DNA from: Bradyrhizobium zhanjiangense | GTDB taxonomy: Bacteria > Pseudomonadota > Alphaproteobacteria > Rhizobiales > Xanthobacteraceae | DNA length: 64,000 bases | Direction: 5' to 3' | Assembly (NCBI RefSeq): GCF_004114935.1 | Contig: NZ_CP022221.1 | Span: 3,617,001-3,681,000, forward strand | Program-made: the position numbers and the translations under genes | Notes under the pieces: generated by a model | The model's database searches: none | The model's input: only the letters and a program-made list of their open reading frames with translations | What the model was told of the DNA's origin: nothing | Shown: positions 55,874-64,000 of the stretch, one piece after another | Position numbering within the stretch: position 1 is the first letter of the stretch | Layout: each line of letters starts with the position of its first letter

Positions 55874-57787
55874 ATGACGCGTCTCTCGCATCTTACCTTG
55901 CGCAATTTCCTGATCGCGCTCCACGATCTGCTGGCAACCACGGCCGCGCTTTTTGCTGCCTTCTATCTGCGATTCGAGGGTGGCGAAAGCTTCTTCGATC
56001 GCTTGCCGCTGCTGTTCCAGATTCTGCCCTACTTTCTCGCCTTCAGCGTGATCGTGTTCTTCGTCTTAAACCTGACCACGACCAAATGGCGCTTCACCTC
56101 GCTGCCGGATGCGCTGAACATCATTCGCGCCGCGACCGTGCTCACGGTTGCCCTGCTCGTGCTGGACTATATCTTCGTTGCGCCCAACGTCCGTGGCAGC
56201 TTCTTCGTGGGCAAGGTGACCATCGTCCTCTACTGGTTCCTGGAGATCGCCTTCCTCAGCGCGCTGCGGATGACTTACCGCTACTTCCGCTACACGCGGG
56301 TGCGGCGTCATGCCCGCTCCGATGACGCAGCCCCGACGCTGCTGATCGGGCGGACTGCGGATGCCGACGTGCTGCTCCGCGGCATCGAGAGCGGAGCGAT
56401 CAAGCGGATTTGGCCACTCGGCATATTGTCGCCCTCGCGCGCCGATCTGGGCCAGCTCATCCGCAACGTGCCGGTGCTGGGTGGCATCGATGATGTGGAG
56501 GACGTCATTACTGATTTTGCCAAGCGCAACAATGCGATCGCCCGTCTCGTGATGATGCCTTCGGCGTTCGAGCCGGAAGCCCATCCAGAATCGGTCCTGA
56601 TGCGGGCACGCAAGTTGGGCGTGATCGTGAGCCGCATGCCGTCGCTGGAGAGCGGCGAGGCGCCGCGGCTCACCGCGATTGCGGTCGAGGACCTACTGTT
56701 GCGGCCGAGCGAGAAGATCGACTATGCGCGCCTGGAAGCGCTGATCAAGGGCAAGGCGGTGATCGTCACCGGCGGCGGCGGCTCGATAGGATCCGAGATA
56801 TGCGAGCGCGTGGTGGCCTTTGGTGCGGCGCGCCTGCTGATTTTGGAGAATTCTGAGCCGGCGCTCTACGCTGTCACAGAGACGCTCGCTGGGCACGGCT
56901 CCGGCGCTGCGATCGAAGGGCGAATTGCCGACATCCGCGATCGCGAGCGCATCATGCGCCTGATGGCGGAGTTCAAGCCGGACATCGTGTTCCATGCCGC
57001 AGCGCTCAAGCACGTGCCAATCCTCGAGCGCGACTGGAGCGAGGGGGTCAAGACCAACATCTTCGGCTCGATCAACGTCGCCGACGCGGCACTTACCGCT
57101 GGCGCCGAAGCGATGGTGATGATCTCGACCGACAAGGCGATCGAGCCGGTATCGATGCTCGGTCTGACCAAGCGCTTCGCCGAGATGTATTGCCAAGCGC
57201 TCGACCATGATCTTGCTGCAATGAGCGGCGCGGCCAGGCCGCCGATGCGGCTGATTTCGGTGCGGTTCGGCAATGTGCTGGCCTCGAACGGTTCGGTGGT
57301 GCCGAAGTTCAAGGCCCAGATCGAGGCCGGCGGCCCTGTCACCGTCACCCATCCCGAAATGGTCCGTTACTTCATGACCATCCGCGAGGCTTGTGATCTC
57401 GTCATCACGGCTGCGACGCACGCGCTCGGACCGGCGCGGCCGGATGTCTCGGTCTACGTGCTCAACATGGGGCAGCCGGTGAAGATCGTCGATCTCGCTG
57501 AGCGCATGATTCGGCTCTCCGGACTTCAGCCAGGCTACGACATCGAAATCGTGTTTACTGGCATGCGGCCAGGTGAACGCCTGCACGAAATCCTGTTTGC
57601 CTCGGAGGAGCCGACCCGCGAAATCGGCGTTGCCGGTATCATGGCGGCGCAGCCGAACGAGCCGCCGATGCAGATCCTGCGTAAATGGATCGCGGCACTG
57701 GAGCAGGCGATCGCGCGCGACGAAAGCGCCACCATCCGCACAATCCTTAAGGATGCAGTTCCCGAATTCGGGTCGACCGCGGCCTGA
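55874..57787 (+). CDS. CapD/FlaA1-type nucleotide-sugar dehydratase (WbpM-like)
   Basis: A 637-residue inner-membrane protein from the chosen start. Four or five N-terminal spans precede a CoA-binding-like domain and the catalytic Rossmann domain (ITDFAKRNN..., then TGGGGSIGSEICERVVAF). The catalytic region VMISTDKAIEPVSMLGLTKR has Met in place of the usual Tyr, as in WbpM/CapD/FlaA1 UDP-GlcNAc 4,6-dehydratases. It makes deoxy-keto sugars for O-chains. The ATG at 55874 (MTRLSHLT) fits the family; ATGs at 55820 and 55775, the latter overlapping the ligase gene by 14 bp, are also in frame. Confidence 0.9.
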   Translation: MTRLSHLTLRNFLIALHDLLATTAALFAAFYLRFEGGESFFDRLPLLFQILPYFLAFSVIVFFVLNLTTTKWRFTSLPDALNIIRAATVLTVALLVLDYIFVAPNVRGSFFVGKVTIVLYWFLEIAFLSALRMTYRYFRYTRVRRHARSDDAAPTLLIGRTADADVLLRGIESGAIKRIWPLGILSPSRADLGQLIRNVPVLGGIDDVEDVITDFAKRNNAIARLVMMPSAFEPEAHPESVLMRARKLGVIVSRMPSLESGEAPRLTAIAVEDLLLRPSEKIDYARLEALIKGKAVIVTGGGGSIGSEICERVVAFGAARLLILENSEPALYAVTETLAGHGSGAAIEGRIADIRDRERIMRLMAEFKPDIVFHAAALKHVPILERDWSEGVKTNIFGSINVADAALTAGAEAMVMISTDKAIEPVSMLGLTKRFAEMYCQALDHDLAAMSGAARPPMRLISVRFGNVLASNGSVVPKFKAQIEAGGPVTVTHPEMVRYFMTIREACDLVITAATHALGPARPDVSVYVLNMGQPVKIVDLAERMIRLSGLQPGYDIEIVFTGMRPGERLHEILFASEEPTREIGVAGIMAAQPNEPPMQILRKWIAALEQAIARDESATIRTILKDAVPEFGSTAA

Positions 57788-57789
57788 CC

Positions 57790-59004
57790 ATGCAGCCTCG
57801 AGCAAAGATAGTCGTCGCGAGCCAGCATTACCCGCCTGATCCGAGCACGACAGCGGCGATCATGGCCGAGATCGCCTGCCGTCTCGCCGCCGAGCACGAA
57901 GTCGTCGTGCTGTCGGGCTCGCAGGGCGCATTGCCAGCCGCGCAGACTGGCCCGGGCAAGCTGCGCGTCGTCGTGATCAGGAACCGCATGGCGGACAAGG
58001 CAGCGCTGGTGCGGCGTGGCGTCTCTGAGCTCTTGTTCGCGACGCGCACGTTCTTCGCATTGGTGCGGGAACTGGGGCGAGGGGACGTCGTGCTCACGGT
58101 CACTGCGCCGTTCATGCTGCCCTATGCGGTGGCAGCGGCAGCCAGATTGAGGGGCGCGCGCTCGGCGCTGATCATGCACGACCTCTTTCCCGACGTGCTG
58201 GTAATGGCGGGCTTGCTGAAGCCTGGCTCGTTGGTGACGCGGACGATGCGCGCCGCCAACAGCCTGATGTTCCGCGCGCTCAATGCCGTCATCACCATCG
58301 GCCGCGACGCGGAGCGGCCGCTGCTGAGCTATCCCGGAATGACGCGGAGCAAGATCCGCTTCATCCCGAACTGGGCAACGCTCGAGCCCGCTCCGCGGCC
58401 GCTCATGCCGGACAACCCATTCCGCAAAGCGCTCTCCGCGCGCTTCATCGTCGGTCTGTCGGGCAATCTCGGCTTCACTCATGATCCGGAGATCGTGTTC
58501 GAGGCGGCGCGGCTTCTGGAGAACGAGGCGGACATTCACTTCCTGCTGTCCGGCTGGGGCATCGGCTTCGAACGGCTGAAGCAGTTGCAGGCGGCCGCGA
58601 ACCTGTCCAATGTCTCCTTCGTGGGGCGTGTTGAGGATGCCGAGCTCGAGGCATTTCTGGCGTCCGCCAATCTCTGGATCATTCCGTACCGGAAGGACGT
58701 TGCGGGGGTGTCGGTGCCAAGCCGGTTCTACAATCTGCTTGCGGTCGGCCGTCCCGTGGTGCTGGTCTCCGAGCCGGAGGCCGAGGCCGCATTGACGGTA
58801 GTGGAGAACGGACTCGGCTGGGTCGTGACGCCGGGCCGCGCCGATCGGCTGATTGAAGCGATCCGTGCGGCGTCCCGCTCCGATACGTCGGCAATCGCGG
58901 AGCGCGCGGTGAACGTGGCATCGCGATTCGACCGGACCATCGCGATGAACGCATATGCCAATCTGATCGACGAACTGTTGTACAATCCGGAGCTGGCGGA
59001 ATAA
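57790..59004 (+). CDS. Family 4 glycosyltransferase (WbuB/WbpH type)
   Basis: A 404-residue glycosyltransferase. The N-terminal IVVASQHYPPDPSTTAAIM binds acceptor; LSGNLGFTHDPEIVFEAARL starts the donor domain; WIIPYRKDVAGVSVPSRFYN holds the family's conserved pocket (replacing the E-x7-E motif). Resembles WbuB, which adds a FucNAc-type sugar in O-antigen synthesis. Two bp after the dehydratase gene, so it may use the sugar made by that enzyme. Confidence 0.86.
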   Translation: MQPRAKIVVASQHYPPDPSTTAAIMAEIACRLAAEHEVVVLSGSQGALPAAQTGPGKLRVVVIRNRMADKAALVRRGVSELLFATRTFFALVRELGRGDVVLTVTAPFMLPYAVAAAARLRGARSALIMHDLFPDVLVMAGLLKPGSLVTRTMRAANSLMFRALNAVITIGRDAERPLLSYPGMTRSKIRFIPNWATLEPAPRPLMPDNPFRKALSARFIVGLSGNLGFTHDPEIVFEAARLLENEADIHFLLSGWGIGFERLKQLQAAANLSNVSFVGRVEDAELEAFLASANLWIIPYRKDVAGVSVPSRFYNLLAVGRPVVLVSEPEAEAALTVVENGLGWVVTPGRADRLIEAIRAASRSDTSAIAERAVNVASRFDRTIAMNAYANLIDELLYNPELAE

Positions 59005-59006
59005 CG

Positions 59007-59954
59007 ATGAGCGAGCGCAAACCGGTCGTGCTGGTGACGGGAGCGAGCGGCTTCGTCGGCCGTCATGTGGCCCCCGCGCTGGCGAGCGAGGGATGGTCGG
59101 TCCGACGGGCGGTCCGCAGCCCGGAGGGCATCGGCAACGAAGTCATCATCGAATCGATCGGTCCGGATACCAATTGGCAGGCTGCGCTCGAAGGAGTAGA
59201 CGCCGTCGTCCATCTCGCCGCCCGGGTTCATCACAAGCGCGAGGAGCACGCAGCCGAGCTGTATCGCAACGTCAACATCGCCGGCACACTGCGCTTGGCT
59301 CGAAGTGCGTCGAAGGCCGGCGCGCGCCAGTTCATCTTCGTCAGCACCGTTCTCGTCCATGGTCGCAGCAACGAAGGACGTGCTCCATTCTGCGAGGACG
59401 ATATCCTTACGCCGCGCGGCATCTACGGTATGTCCAAGGTCGAGGCCGAGGCGGGGTTGAGGGTGTTGGCGTCCGATGGCGACATGAAGATCTCGGCGAT
59501 CAGACCGCCGTTGGTCTACGGCGCGGGGGCCAAGGGTAATTTCGCGCTGCTGACTCGTGCGGTGAATCTAGGGCTTCCGCTGCCTTTTGCCGCGATCCGC
59601 AATCAGCGTGCCTTTCTTGCCGTGCAGAATCTTACCTCATTCATTCTGCATCGGCTCGCTCATCCCGATCGTGCGAGCAATTTCGAGGTATTTCTCGTGG
59701 CTGACAGGGAGCAAGTCTCAACACCCGAATTTATTGAGCGTCTCGCCAGGGCATCCGGCAAACGCCCGCGGCTCTTCCGCATGTCGCCTGCGCTGCTCAG
59801 CACGCTTCTCGGCGTGATCGGCGGGCGGGACATGCATGATAGCCTGCTCGGCTCGCTCGAACTCAACGTCTCCAAGGCGATCGCAACAGGTTGGCAGCCG
59901 CGGGTCTCCCTCGATGAGGGTCTGCGGCTCGCGCTGTCAGCTCAGGACATCTGA
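59007..59954 (+). CDS. NAD-dependent epimerase/dehydratase (WbpV/GalE-like)
   Basis: A 315-residue SDR protein. VTGASGFVGRHVAPAL is the cofactor loop; FVSTVLVHG and TPRGIYGMSKVEAEAGL give the Ser, Tyr-x3-Lys set. It resembles WbpV-type enzymes that reduce or epimerise the keto sugar from WbpM-like dehydratases, in line with its place after the dehydratase and transferase genes. Starts 2 bp after the glycosyltransferase gene. Its stop overlaps the convergent WecA-like gene by 13 bp. Confidence 0.87.
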   Translation: MSERKPVVLVTGASGFVGRHVAPALASEGWSVRRAVRSPEGIGNEVIIESIGPDTNWQAALEGVDAVVHLAARVHHKREEHAAELYRNVNIAGTLRLARSASKAGARQFIFVSTVLVHGRSNEGRAPFCEDDILTPRGIYGMSKVEAEAGLRVLASDGDMKISAIRPPLVYGAGAKGNFALLTRAVNLGLPLPFAAIRNQRAFLAVQNLTSFILHRLAHPDRASNFEVFLVADREQVSTPEFIERLARASGKRPRLFRMSPALLSTLLGVIGGRDMHDSLLGSLELNVSKAIATGWQPRVSLDEGLRLALSAQDI

Positions 59955-60961
59955 GGGCGGGAGAAGCGCCGCAGGACCAATCCGATCGCGATCGCGCCAG
60001 TGACAAGCGCAAATGACGTGATCGCCATTGATTCGGCGCGAACGGTGGCAATGGCGAGCAATGATAGCAGGAAATTGAGCGCGAATGCCTCGCCGACCAC
60101 CCGCTTCACCGTGAACCCATTGTCGATTGCACGCTGATAAAAATGCGTGCGGTGCGCCGACCAGAACGGCTCGCGCCGCGCGATCCGTCGAAACAGCGTG
60201 ATGGTGGAATCGGCGAGATAGTAGGCGGGCAACAGCAGCGCCGCGGCCGGCTGCCCGCGAAAGGCGAGCTCCAGCAAGCACCAGCCGAGCAATAGACCGA
60301 TCGGCAGACTGCCGACATCGCCCAGGAAGACTTTTGCGACCGGGCGGTTGAACGGCGCGAAGCCGAGCATGGCGCCGCACAGCGCCGTCGCGATCAGCGC
60401 GGCCGGCCACGGCAGCTCGCCGAGCCATCCCAGCAGCAGCAGCGCCGCGGTCACCGGCACCACTTCCGCTGCCGTCATCAGGTCGAGCCCGTCCATGAAG
60501 TTGACGAGGTTCACGAACCAGACTCCTGCGAGCAGGATGAGACCGCGCTCCAGCGCAAGCGGCAGCACCGGAACGATGCGCGCAGTCTCGGGCGCAGTGA
60601 ATACCACGGCGCCGACGGCTGCCGCTTGCAGCACCAGCCGCAACAGCACCGGCAGCGACACGATGTCGTCGGCGAATCCGACCAGCGCGATCAAGACCGT
60701 CGCACCAACCAGCGCCGGCGGGATCGCGACGTTTACGACAATCGCAAAGAGCGAGGCGACGATCAGCGTCGCGGCGATCACGGCGATGCCCGCACCCTGC
60801 GGGGTCGGGATGCGATGCGAGGACCGCGCGTTCGGCCGCGCCAGTGCGTAGCGCTGGAGCAGGGGACGGCTGGTCCAGGTTATGAGCGCCGACATCAGCG
60901 CGGCGATTGCGACGGCAAGCAGCGATGGCATGGCGGCGAGGGCGTCGGCGGACGGGCTCAC
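59942..60961 (-). CDS. WecA/WbpL-like undecaprenyl-phosphate sugar-1-phosphate transferase
   Basis: A 339-residue polytopic enzyme that attaches a HexNAc-1-phosphate to undecaprenyl phosphate to begin O-chain synthesis. SHRIPTPQGAG is the conserved loop after helix 2, NLVNFMDGLDLMTAAEVV carries the catalytic Asp, and FLGDVGSLPIGLLLGWCLLE the second Asp. YQRAIDNG near the end is the substrate-selecting loop. About ten spans. Overlaps the flippase-like gene upstream by 4 bp and its neighbour on the opposite strand by 13 bp. Confidence 0.9.
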   Translation of the reverse strand: MSPSADALAAMPSLLAVAIAALMSALITWTSRPLLQRYALARPNARSSHRIPTPQGAGIAVIAATLIVASLFAIVVNVAIPPALVGATVLIALVGFADDIVSLPVLLRLVLQAAAVGAVVFTAPETARIVPVLPLALERGLILLAGVWFVNLVNFMDGLDLMTAAEVVPVTAALLLLGWLGELPWPAALIATALCGAMLGFAPFNRPVAKVFLGDVGSLPIGLLLGWCLLELAFRGQPAAALLLPAYYLADSTITLFRRIARREPFWSAHRTHFYQRAIDNGFTVKRVVGEAFALNFLLSLLAIATVRAESMAITSFALVTGAIAIGLVLRRFSRPQMS

Positions 60962-61917
60962 TCGGGCACCCCGATCGGCGCCGATCCTTGCGCGGCCTTC
61001 TCCGCGCTTAGGATCCAGACCAGGCCGCCGATCGCCCCGACGATGAAGAACACCGCGCCGAACAGCAGCGAGACGTTGACGCCCTCGTTTGCGGCGAGTC
61101 CGGCGAAGCCGAACGCGAGGCCCATCGTGGCTTCACGCACGCCCCAGCCTGCGATCGAGATCGGCATCATGGTGATCAGCATCACCGGCGGGACGAGCAG
61201 GAAGATCTGGCCGAAGCTGATCGGTGCCGCGATCGACTGTACCACGCACCAGGCGATGACGACGGCGAGCACGTGAACGAGGATCGACAGGATCGCGACG
61301 ATCGGTCCGCGGCTGCGGTTGAAGATCACGCGATTGGCGACCACGGCACAGGCGTGAATGTGATGCGTGGCCCACCAGGTCTTCAGCCAGCGCCATTTCA
61401 ACGCGCCGAAGACCAGAAAGCCGAGGCCGCCCGCCAGCGCCGCGAAGTCGACGAGCAGCAGCGCCGAGCGCCCGTTCGGATCGGTGATGAGGGTGTAGCT
61501 CCAGGGCAGGCTCGCGACGATGAGAACCGCGAGCGCGATCAAGCCGATCGCGCGATCGACGAAGATCGAGTAGGTCGCCGCGCGCCAGCCGGCGCCGGCG
61601 CGCGCGACCAGCCACAGCCGGACCGCATCGCCGCCGATCGCCGACGGCAGGGTCTGGTTGAAGAAGGCGCCGATCACGTTGTAGCGCATGGCCCGGCCGA
61701 GCTCGAGCGGCGCGCCGCATTCGGCACTGATCTCGCGCCAGCGCAGCACGCCGACGAAGATTTGCAGGAACGTGACCGCGATCGCCACGCCGATCCAGAC
61801 CAGGCTGGTCACCGTGAAGCGCGAGAACAGTTCGGATAGGTCCACCTTGCGCAGCGCCAGATAGAGCAGCGCCGCGGAAATCAAGATCTTGGACGCAGAA
61901 AGCAGGATTCGGCGCAT
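60958..61917 (-). CDS. Flippase-like membrane protein (LPG synthase TM / UPF0104 family)
   Basis: A 319-residue inner-membrane protein with seven or eight spans. Marks: LYLALRKVDLSELF at the start, LRWREISAECGAPLELGRAM, YNVIGAFFNQTLPSAIGGDA (the family signature around the Gly-Gly-Asp), and VREATMGLAFGFAGL near the end. The family includes aminoacyl-phosphatidylglycerol synthase membrane domains and AglD-like proteins; a role in lipid-linked glycan handling fits the context. I use ATG 61917 after GGGCGAG; an ATG at 61956 is in frame. Confidence 0.85.
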   Translation of the reverse strand: MRRILLSASKILISAALLYLALRKVDLSELFSRFTVTSLVWIGVAIAVTFLQIFVGVLRWREISAECGAPLELGRAMRYNVIGAFFNQTLPSAIGGDAVRLWLVARAGAGWRAATYSIFVDRAIGLIALAVLIVASLPWSYTLITDPNGRSALLLVDFAALAGGLGFLVFGALKWRWLKTWWATHHIHACAVVANRVIFNRSRGPIVAILSILVHVLAVVIAWCVVQSIAAPISFGQIFLLVPPVMLITMMPISIAGWGVREATMGLAFGFAGLAANEGVNVSLLFGAVFFIVGAIGGLVWILSAEKAAQGSAPIGVPE

Positions 61918-62155
61918 CTCGCCCGCTTGAACAGGGTTTGCGAAGATTAGAGGCAACCCGACGCGAGGCGCCGAATTCAGCCGCTTTGGTATGGTTTTGG
62001 CGTCAATCTTGCAATAGCCCTGTGTAGTCAGCCGTGTGTAAGCCGTGGTGCAGCGGCGTCTTGAGGGGTCCTCATGAGGAGCGGCAGGCCTATTGCGACC
62101 TCCACGATGCGGCGGCTAAACAGGTTCTGCGGGCAAGGGATCTCTGGGGAACAGA

Positions 62156-63139
62156 ATGACGGATCAGGCGATTTTGGTCACGGGCACTGCCGGCTTCATC
62201 GGCTTTCATGTCGCCCGGCAGCTCCTGGCCGAGGGCCGGTCTGTCGTCGGGCTCGACAATCTCAACAGCTATTACGATCCCGCGCTGAAGCGAGCACGCC
62301 TTGCATGGCTCAAGAAGGAGTCCGGCTTCTCCTTCGTCGAGGCCGACCTCGCCGACCGCGGGACGATCGCGGCGCTGTTTGCGCGACATCAATTTGCCAA
62401 GGTCGTGCATCTCGCGGCCCAGGCCGGCGTGCGCTACTCGATCGAGCAGCCGCACGCCTACGCCGATTCCAATCTCCAGGGCTTTCTCAACGTGCTCGAA
62501 GGCTGCCGCAACAATGGCTGCCGCCATCTCGTCTATGCATCCTCCGTTTATGGCGCCAACACAAAAATGCCATTTGCCGTGCAGGATCGCACCGACCATC
62601 CCGTGAGCTTCTACGCCGCGACCAAGAAGGCGAATGAATTGATGGCGTAGTCCTACAGCCATCTCTACCGGCTGCCGGTCACGGGCCTGCGCTTCTTTAC
62701 CATTTACGGCCCGTAGGGACGGCCTGATATAGCCATGTTTCTCTTTGTAGATGCCATCATGGCGGGCAGGCCGATCCGGCTCTTTAACCATGGCAGGATG
62801 CGGCGTGACTTCACCTATATTGATGACGTGACGCGTGTAGTATCCAAGCTCATCGATCTTGTACCTGCGGACGATCCGGCTGTCGCAAATGCGCCGTCAA
62901 AGCTCTACAATGTCGGCAACCACCATCCGGAGGAACTGATGCACGTCGTCGGTCTTCTGGAGCGGGAGCTGGTCCGGACGGCGATCAAAGAATTGCTGCC
63001 GATGCAGCCGGGAGATGTGCTGGAAACGTTCGCGGATGTCGAGGATCTGATGCGCGACACCGGCTTTGCACCGTCAACGCCGATCGAGCATGGGGTCCGC
63101 AACTTTGTCACCTGGTATCGGGACTACTTCAAGGTTTGA
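62156..63139 (+). pseudogene. UDP-glucuronate 4-epimerase-like gene broken by two amber codons
   Basis: One frame of 327 codons encodes a full-length SDR epimerase: LVTGTAGFIGFHVARQLLAE, the NLNSYYDPALKRARL typical of UDP-glucuronate epimerases, ASSVYGANTKMP (Ser), SFYAATKKANELM (Tyr-x3-Lys), then RLPVTGLRFFTIYGP, and a normal C-terminus. It is cut by TAG at 62648-62650 (after ELMA, where relatives have Gln) and TAG at 62714-62716 (after IYGP, where relatives have Trp). Both fit single C:G to T:A changes from CAG and TGG. No frameshift has occurred, so the loss is recent or suppressed. manC follows after 1 bp. Confidence 0.85.
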
Positions 63140-63140
63140 G

Positions 63141-64000
63141 ATGGCGATGGACAAACGCATAATCCCCCTGATCATGTGCGGCGGTGCCGGCACGCGGCTG
63201 TGGCCAGCTTCGCGTGAGGTGCGCCCCAAGCAGTTCCTGCCGCTGTTCGGCACGCGCTCGACCTTCCAGGACACGCTGCTGCGCGTCTGCGATCCCTCGC
63301 TGTTCGACCGGCCGATCGTCATCACCAATGCGGCCTATCGCTTCATGGTGTTGGAGCAGCTCGCCGAGATCGGGATAGAGGCCGATGTGATCCTCGAGCC
63401 GATGCGGCGCGATTCAGGACCTGCGATCGCCGCTGGCGCGGTGTTCGCGCAGAACCGCGCCAATGAGGCGATTGTGCTCGCGCTCGCTGCCGACCACGTG
63501 GTGCGGGACAATGCCGCTTTCGTCGCCGCGTGCCGCGAAGGCCTTGCGGCCGCGAATGCCGGGCGCATCGTCACCTTCGGCGTCAAGCCGGAGCGGCCAG
63601 CGACCGAATACGGCTATATCAACCCGGGCGAGGTGATCACCGGCGAGGTGCACGCGGTCGAGCGCTTCGTCGAGAAGCCGGATGCGGTGAAGGCATCGGA
63701 CTACGTCAATTCCGGCTATCTCTGGAACAGCGGCAACTTCATGTTCCCGGCCGCCGTGCTGCTCGATGAATATCGCAAGGTGGATGCGGCAAGCATCGAG
63801 GCGGTCACGAGCGCCGTCACCAATGCCGGCCGCGATCTCGGCTTCGTCACGCTGGAGCCCCAGGCCTTCGGCTCGGCGAAGGCGATCTCGATCGACTATG
63901 CGGTGATGGAAAAGACTGCGCGCGCAGCCGTCGTGCCGGTGTCGTGCGGCTGGTCCGACGTCGGCTCCTGGCTCGCGGTGTGGGAGTTGTCGGAGAAGGA
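63141..64000 (+). CDS. manC: Mannose-1-phosphate guanylyltransferase / mannose-6-phosphate isomerase (N-terminal part)
   Basis: About 286 residues are visible before the window ends. MCGGAGTRLWPASREVRPKQ is the nucleotidyltransferase signature; LALAADHVVRD, PATEYGYINPG, VERFVEKPD and GYLWNSGNFMF follow in the right order, and SIDYAVMEKT and WSDVGSW are near the edge. Makes GDP-mannose for LPS and polysaccharide. The start ATG at 63141 lies 1 bp after the broken epimerase frame; an ATG two codons on is possible. The isomerase half, if present, is outside. Confidence 0.93.
   Translation, partial: MAMDKRIIPLIMCGGAGTRLWPASREVRPKQFLPLFGTRSTFQDTLLRVCDPSLFDRPIVITNAAYRFMVLEQLAEIGIEADVILEPMRRDSGPAIAAGAVFAQNRANEAIVLALAADHVVRDNAAFVAACREGLAAANAGRIVTFGVKPERPATEYGYINPGEVITGEVHAVERFVEKPDAVKASDYVNSGYLWNSGNFMFPAAVLLDEYRKVDAASIEAVTSAVTNAGRDLGFVTLEPQAFGSAKAISIDYAVMEKTARAAVVPVSCGWSDVGSWLAVWELSEK

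Overview
The window looks like chromosomal DNA of an alphaproteobacterium of the Bradyrhizobium type. The inference rests on high G+C with strong third-position G/C bias, two complete branched-chain-amino-acid-type (Liv) ABC transporter operons, LpcC- and LpxO-like envelope genes, and several families of intergenic palindromic repeats that I recognise from Bradyrhizobium and Rhodopseudomonas genomes. No tRNA, rRNA, CRISPR array or complete insertion sequence is visible.

Layout. (1) 1-9 kb: the start of a PaaK-like CoA ligase gene, an AGE-family sugar isomerase gene, then a minus-strand operon livG - acyl-CoA synthetase - livH - livM - substrate-binding protein - livF. The embedded CoA ligase suggests uptake and activation of a carboxylic acid rather than plain amino-acid import. 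(2) 9.3-17.9 kb: Crp/Fnr regulator, MFS exporter, a large zinc-ribbon/adenylate cyclase/ATPase/TPR protein, a redoxin, a HemD-like protein, PurU and a small lipoprotein. (3) 18-24.4 kb: a second Liv operon (binding protein, H, M, G, F) followed by a short MetE-like methyltransferase, preceded by a palindrome-rich leader. (4) 24.4-31.1 kb: an accessory stretch with visibly lower G+C, holding a decayed caspase-like gene, a large membrane protein, three methyltransferases and a methyltransferase-glycosyltransferase fusion. (5) 31.4-35.6 kb: a methyltransferase-like gene, metK and ahcY, i.e. use, synthesis and recycling of S-adenosylmethionine. (6) 35.7-39.4 kb: an AT-richer insert with a small secreted-type peptide gene, a radical SAM/SPASM maturase and a large membrane protein. 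This is the best candidate for an undescribed system: a ribosomally made, cyclophane-modified peptide. (7) 39.5-48.3 kb: Baeyer-Villiger-type monooxygenase, a ParA-like ATPase overlapping a phasin-like gene, LpxO, an MHS transporter, an FAH-family protein and an MsbA-like exporter. (8) 48.4-64 kb: LPS/O-antigen genes: galE, lpcC-like, heptosyltransferase, hldD, hldE, O-antigen ligase, CapD-type dehydratase, glycosyltransferase, epimerase, WecA-like initiating transferase, a flippase-like membrane protein, an epimerase gene broken by two amber codons, and manC running off the end.

The LPS block forms a coherent pathway: HldE and HldD make ADP-heptose, ManC makes GDP-mannose, GalE and CapD interconvert UDP sugars, the WecA-like protein starts the lipid-linked chain, glycosyltransferases extend core and O chain, and the ligase joins them. 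All functional calls are by motif and family recognition from the translated sequence; no database search was run.
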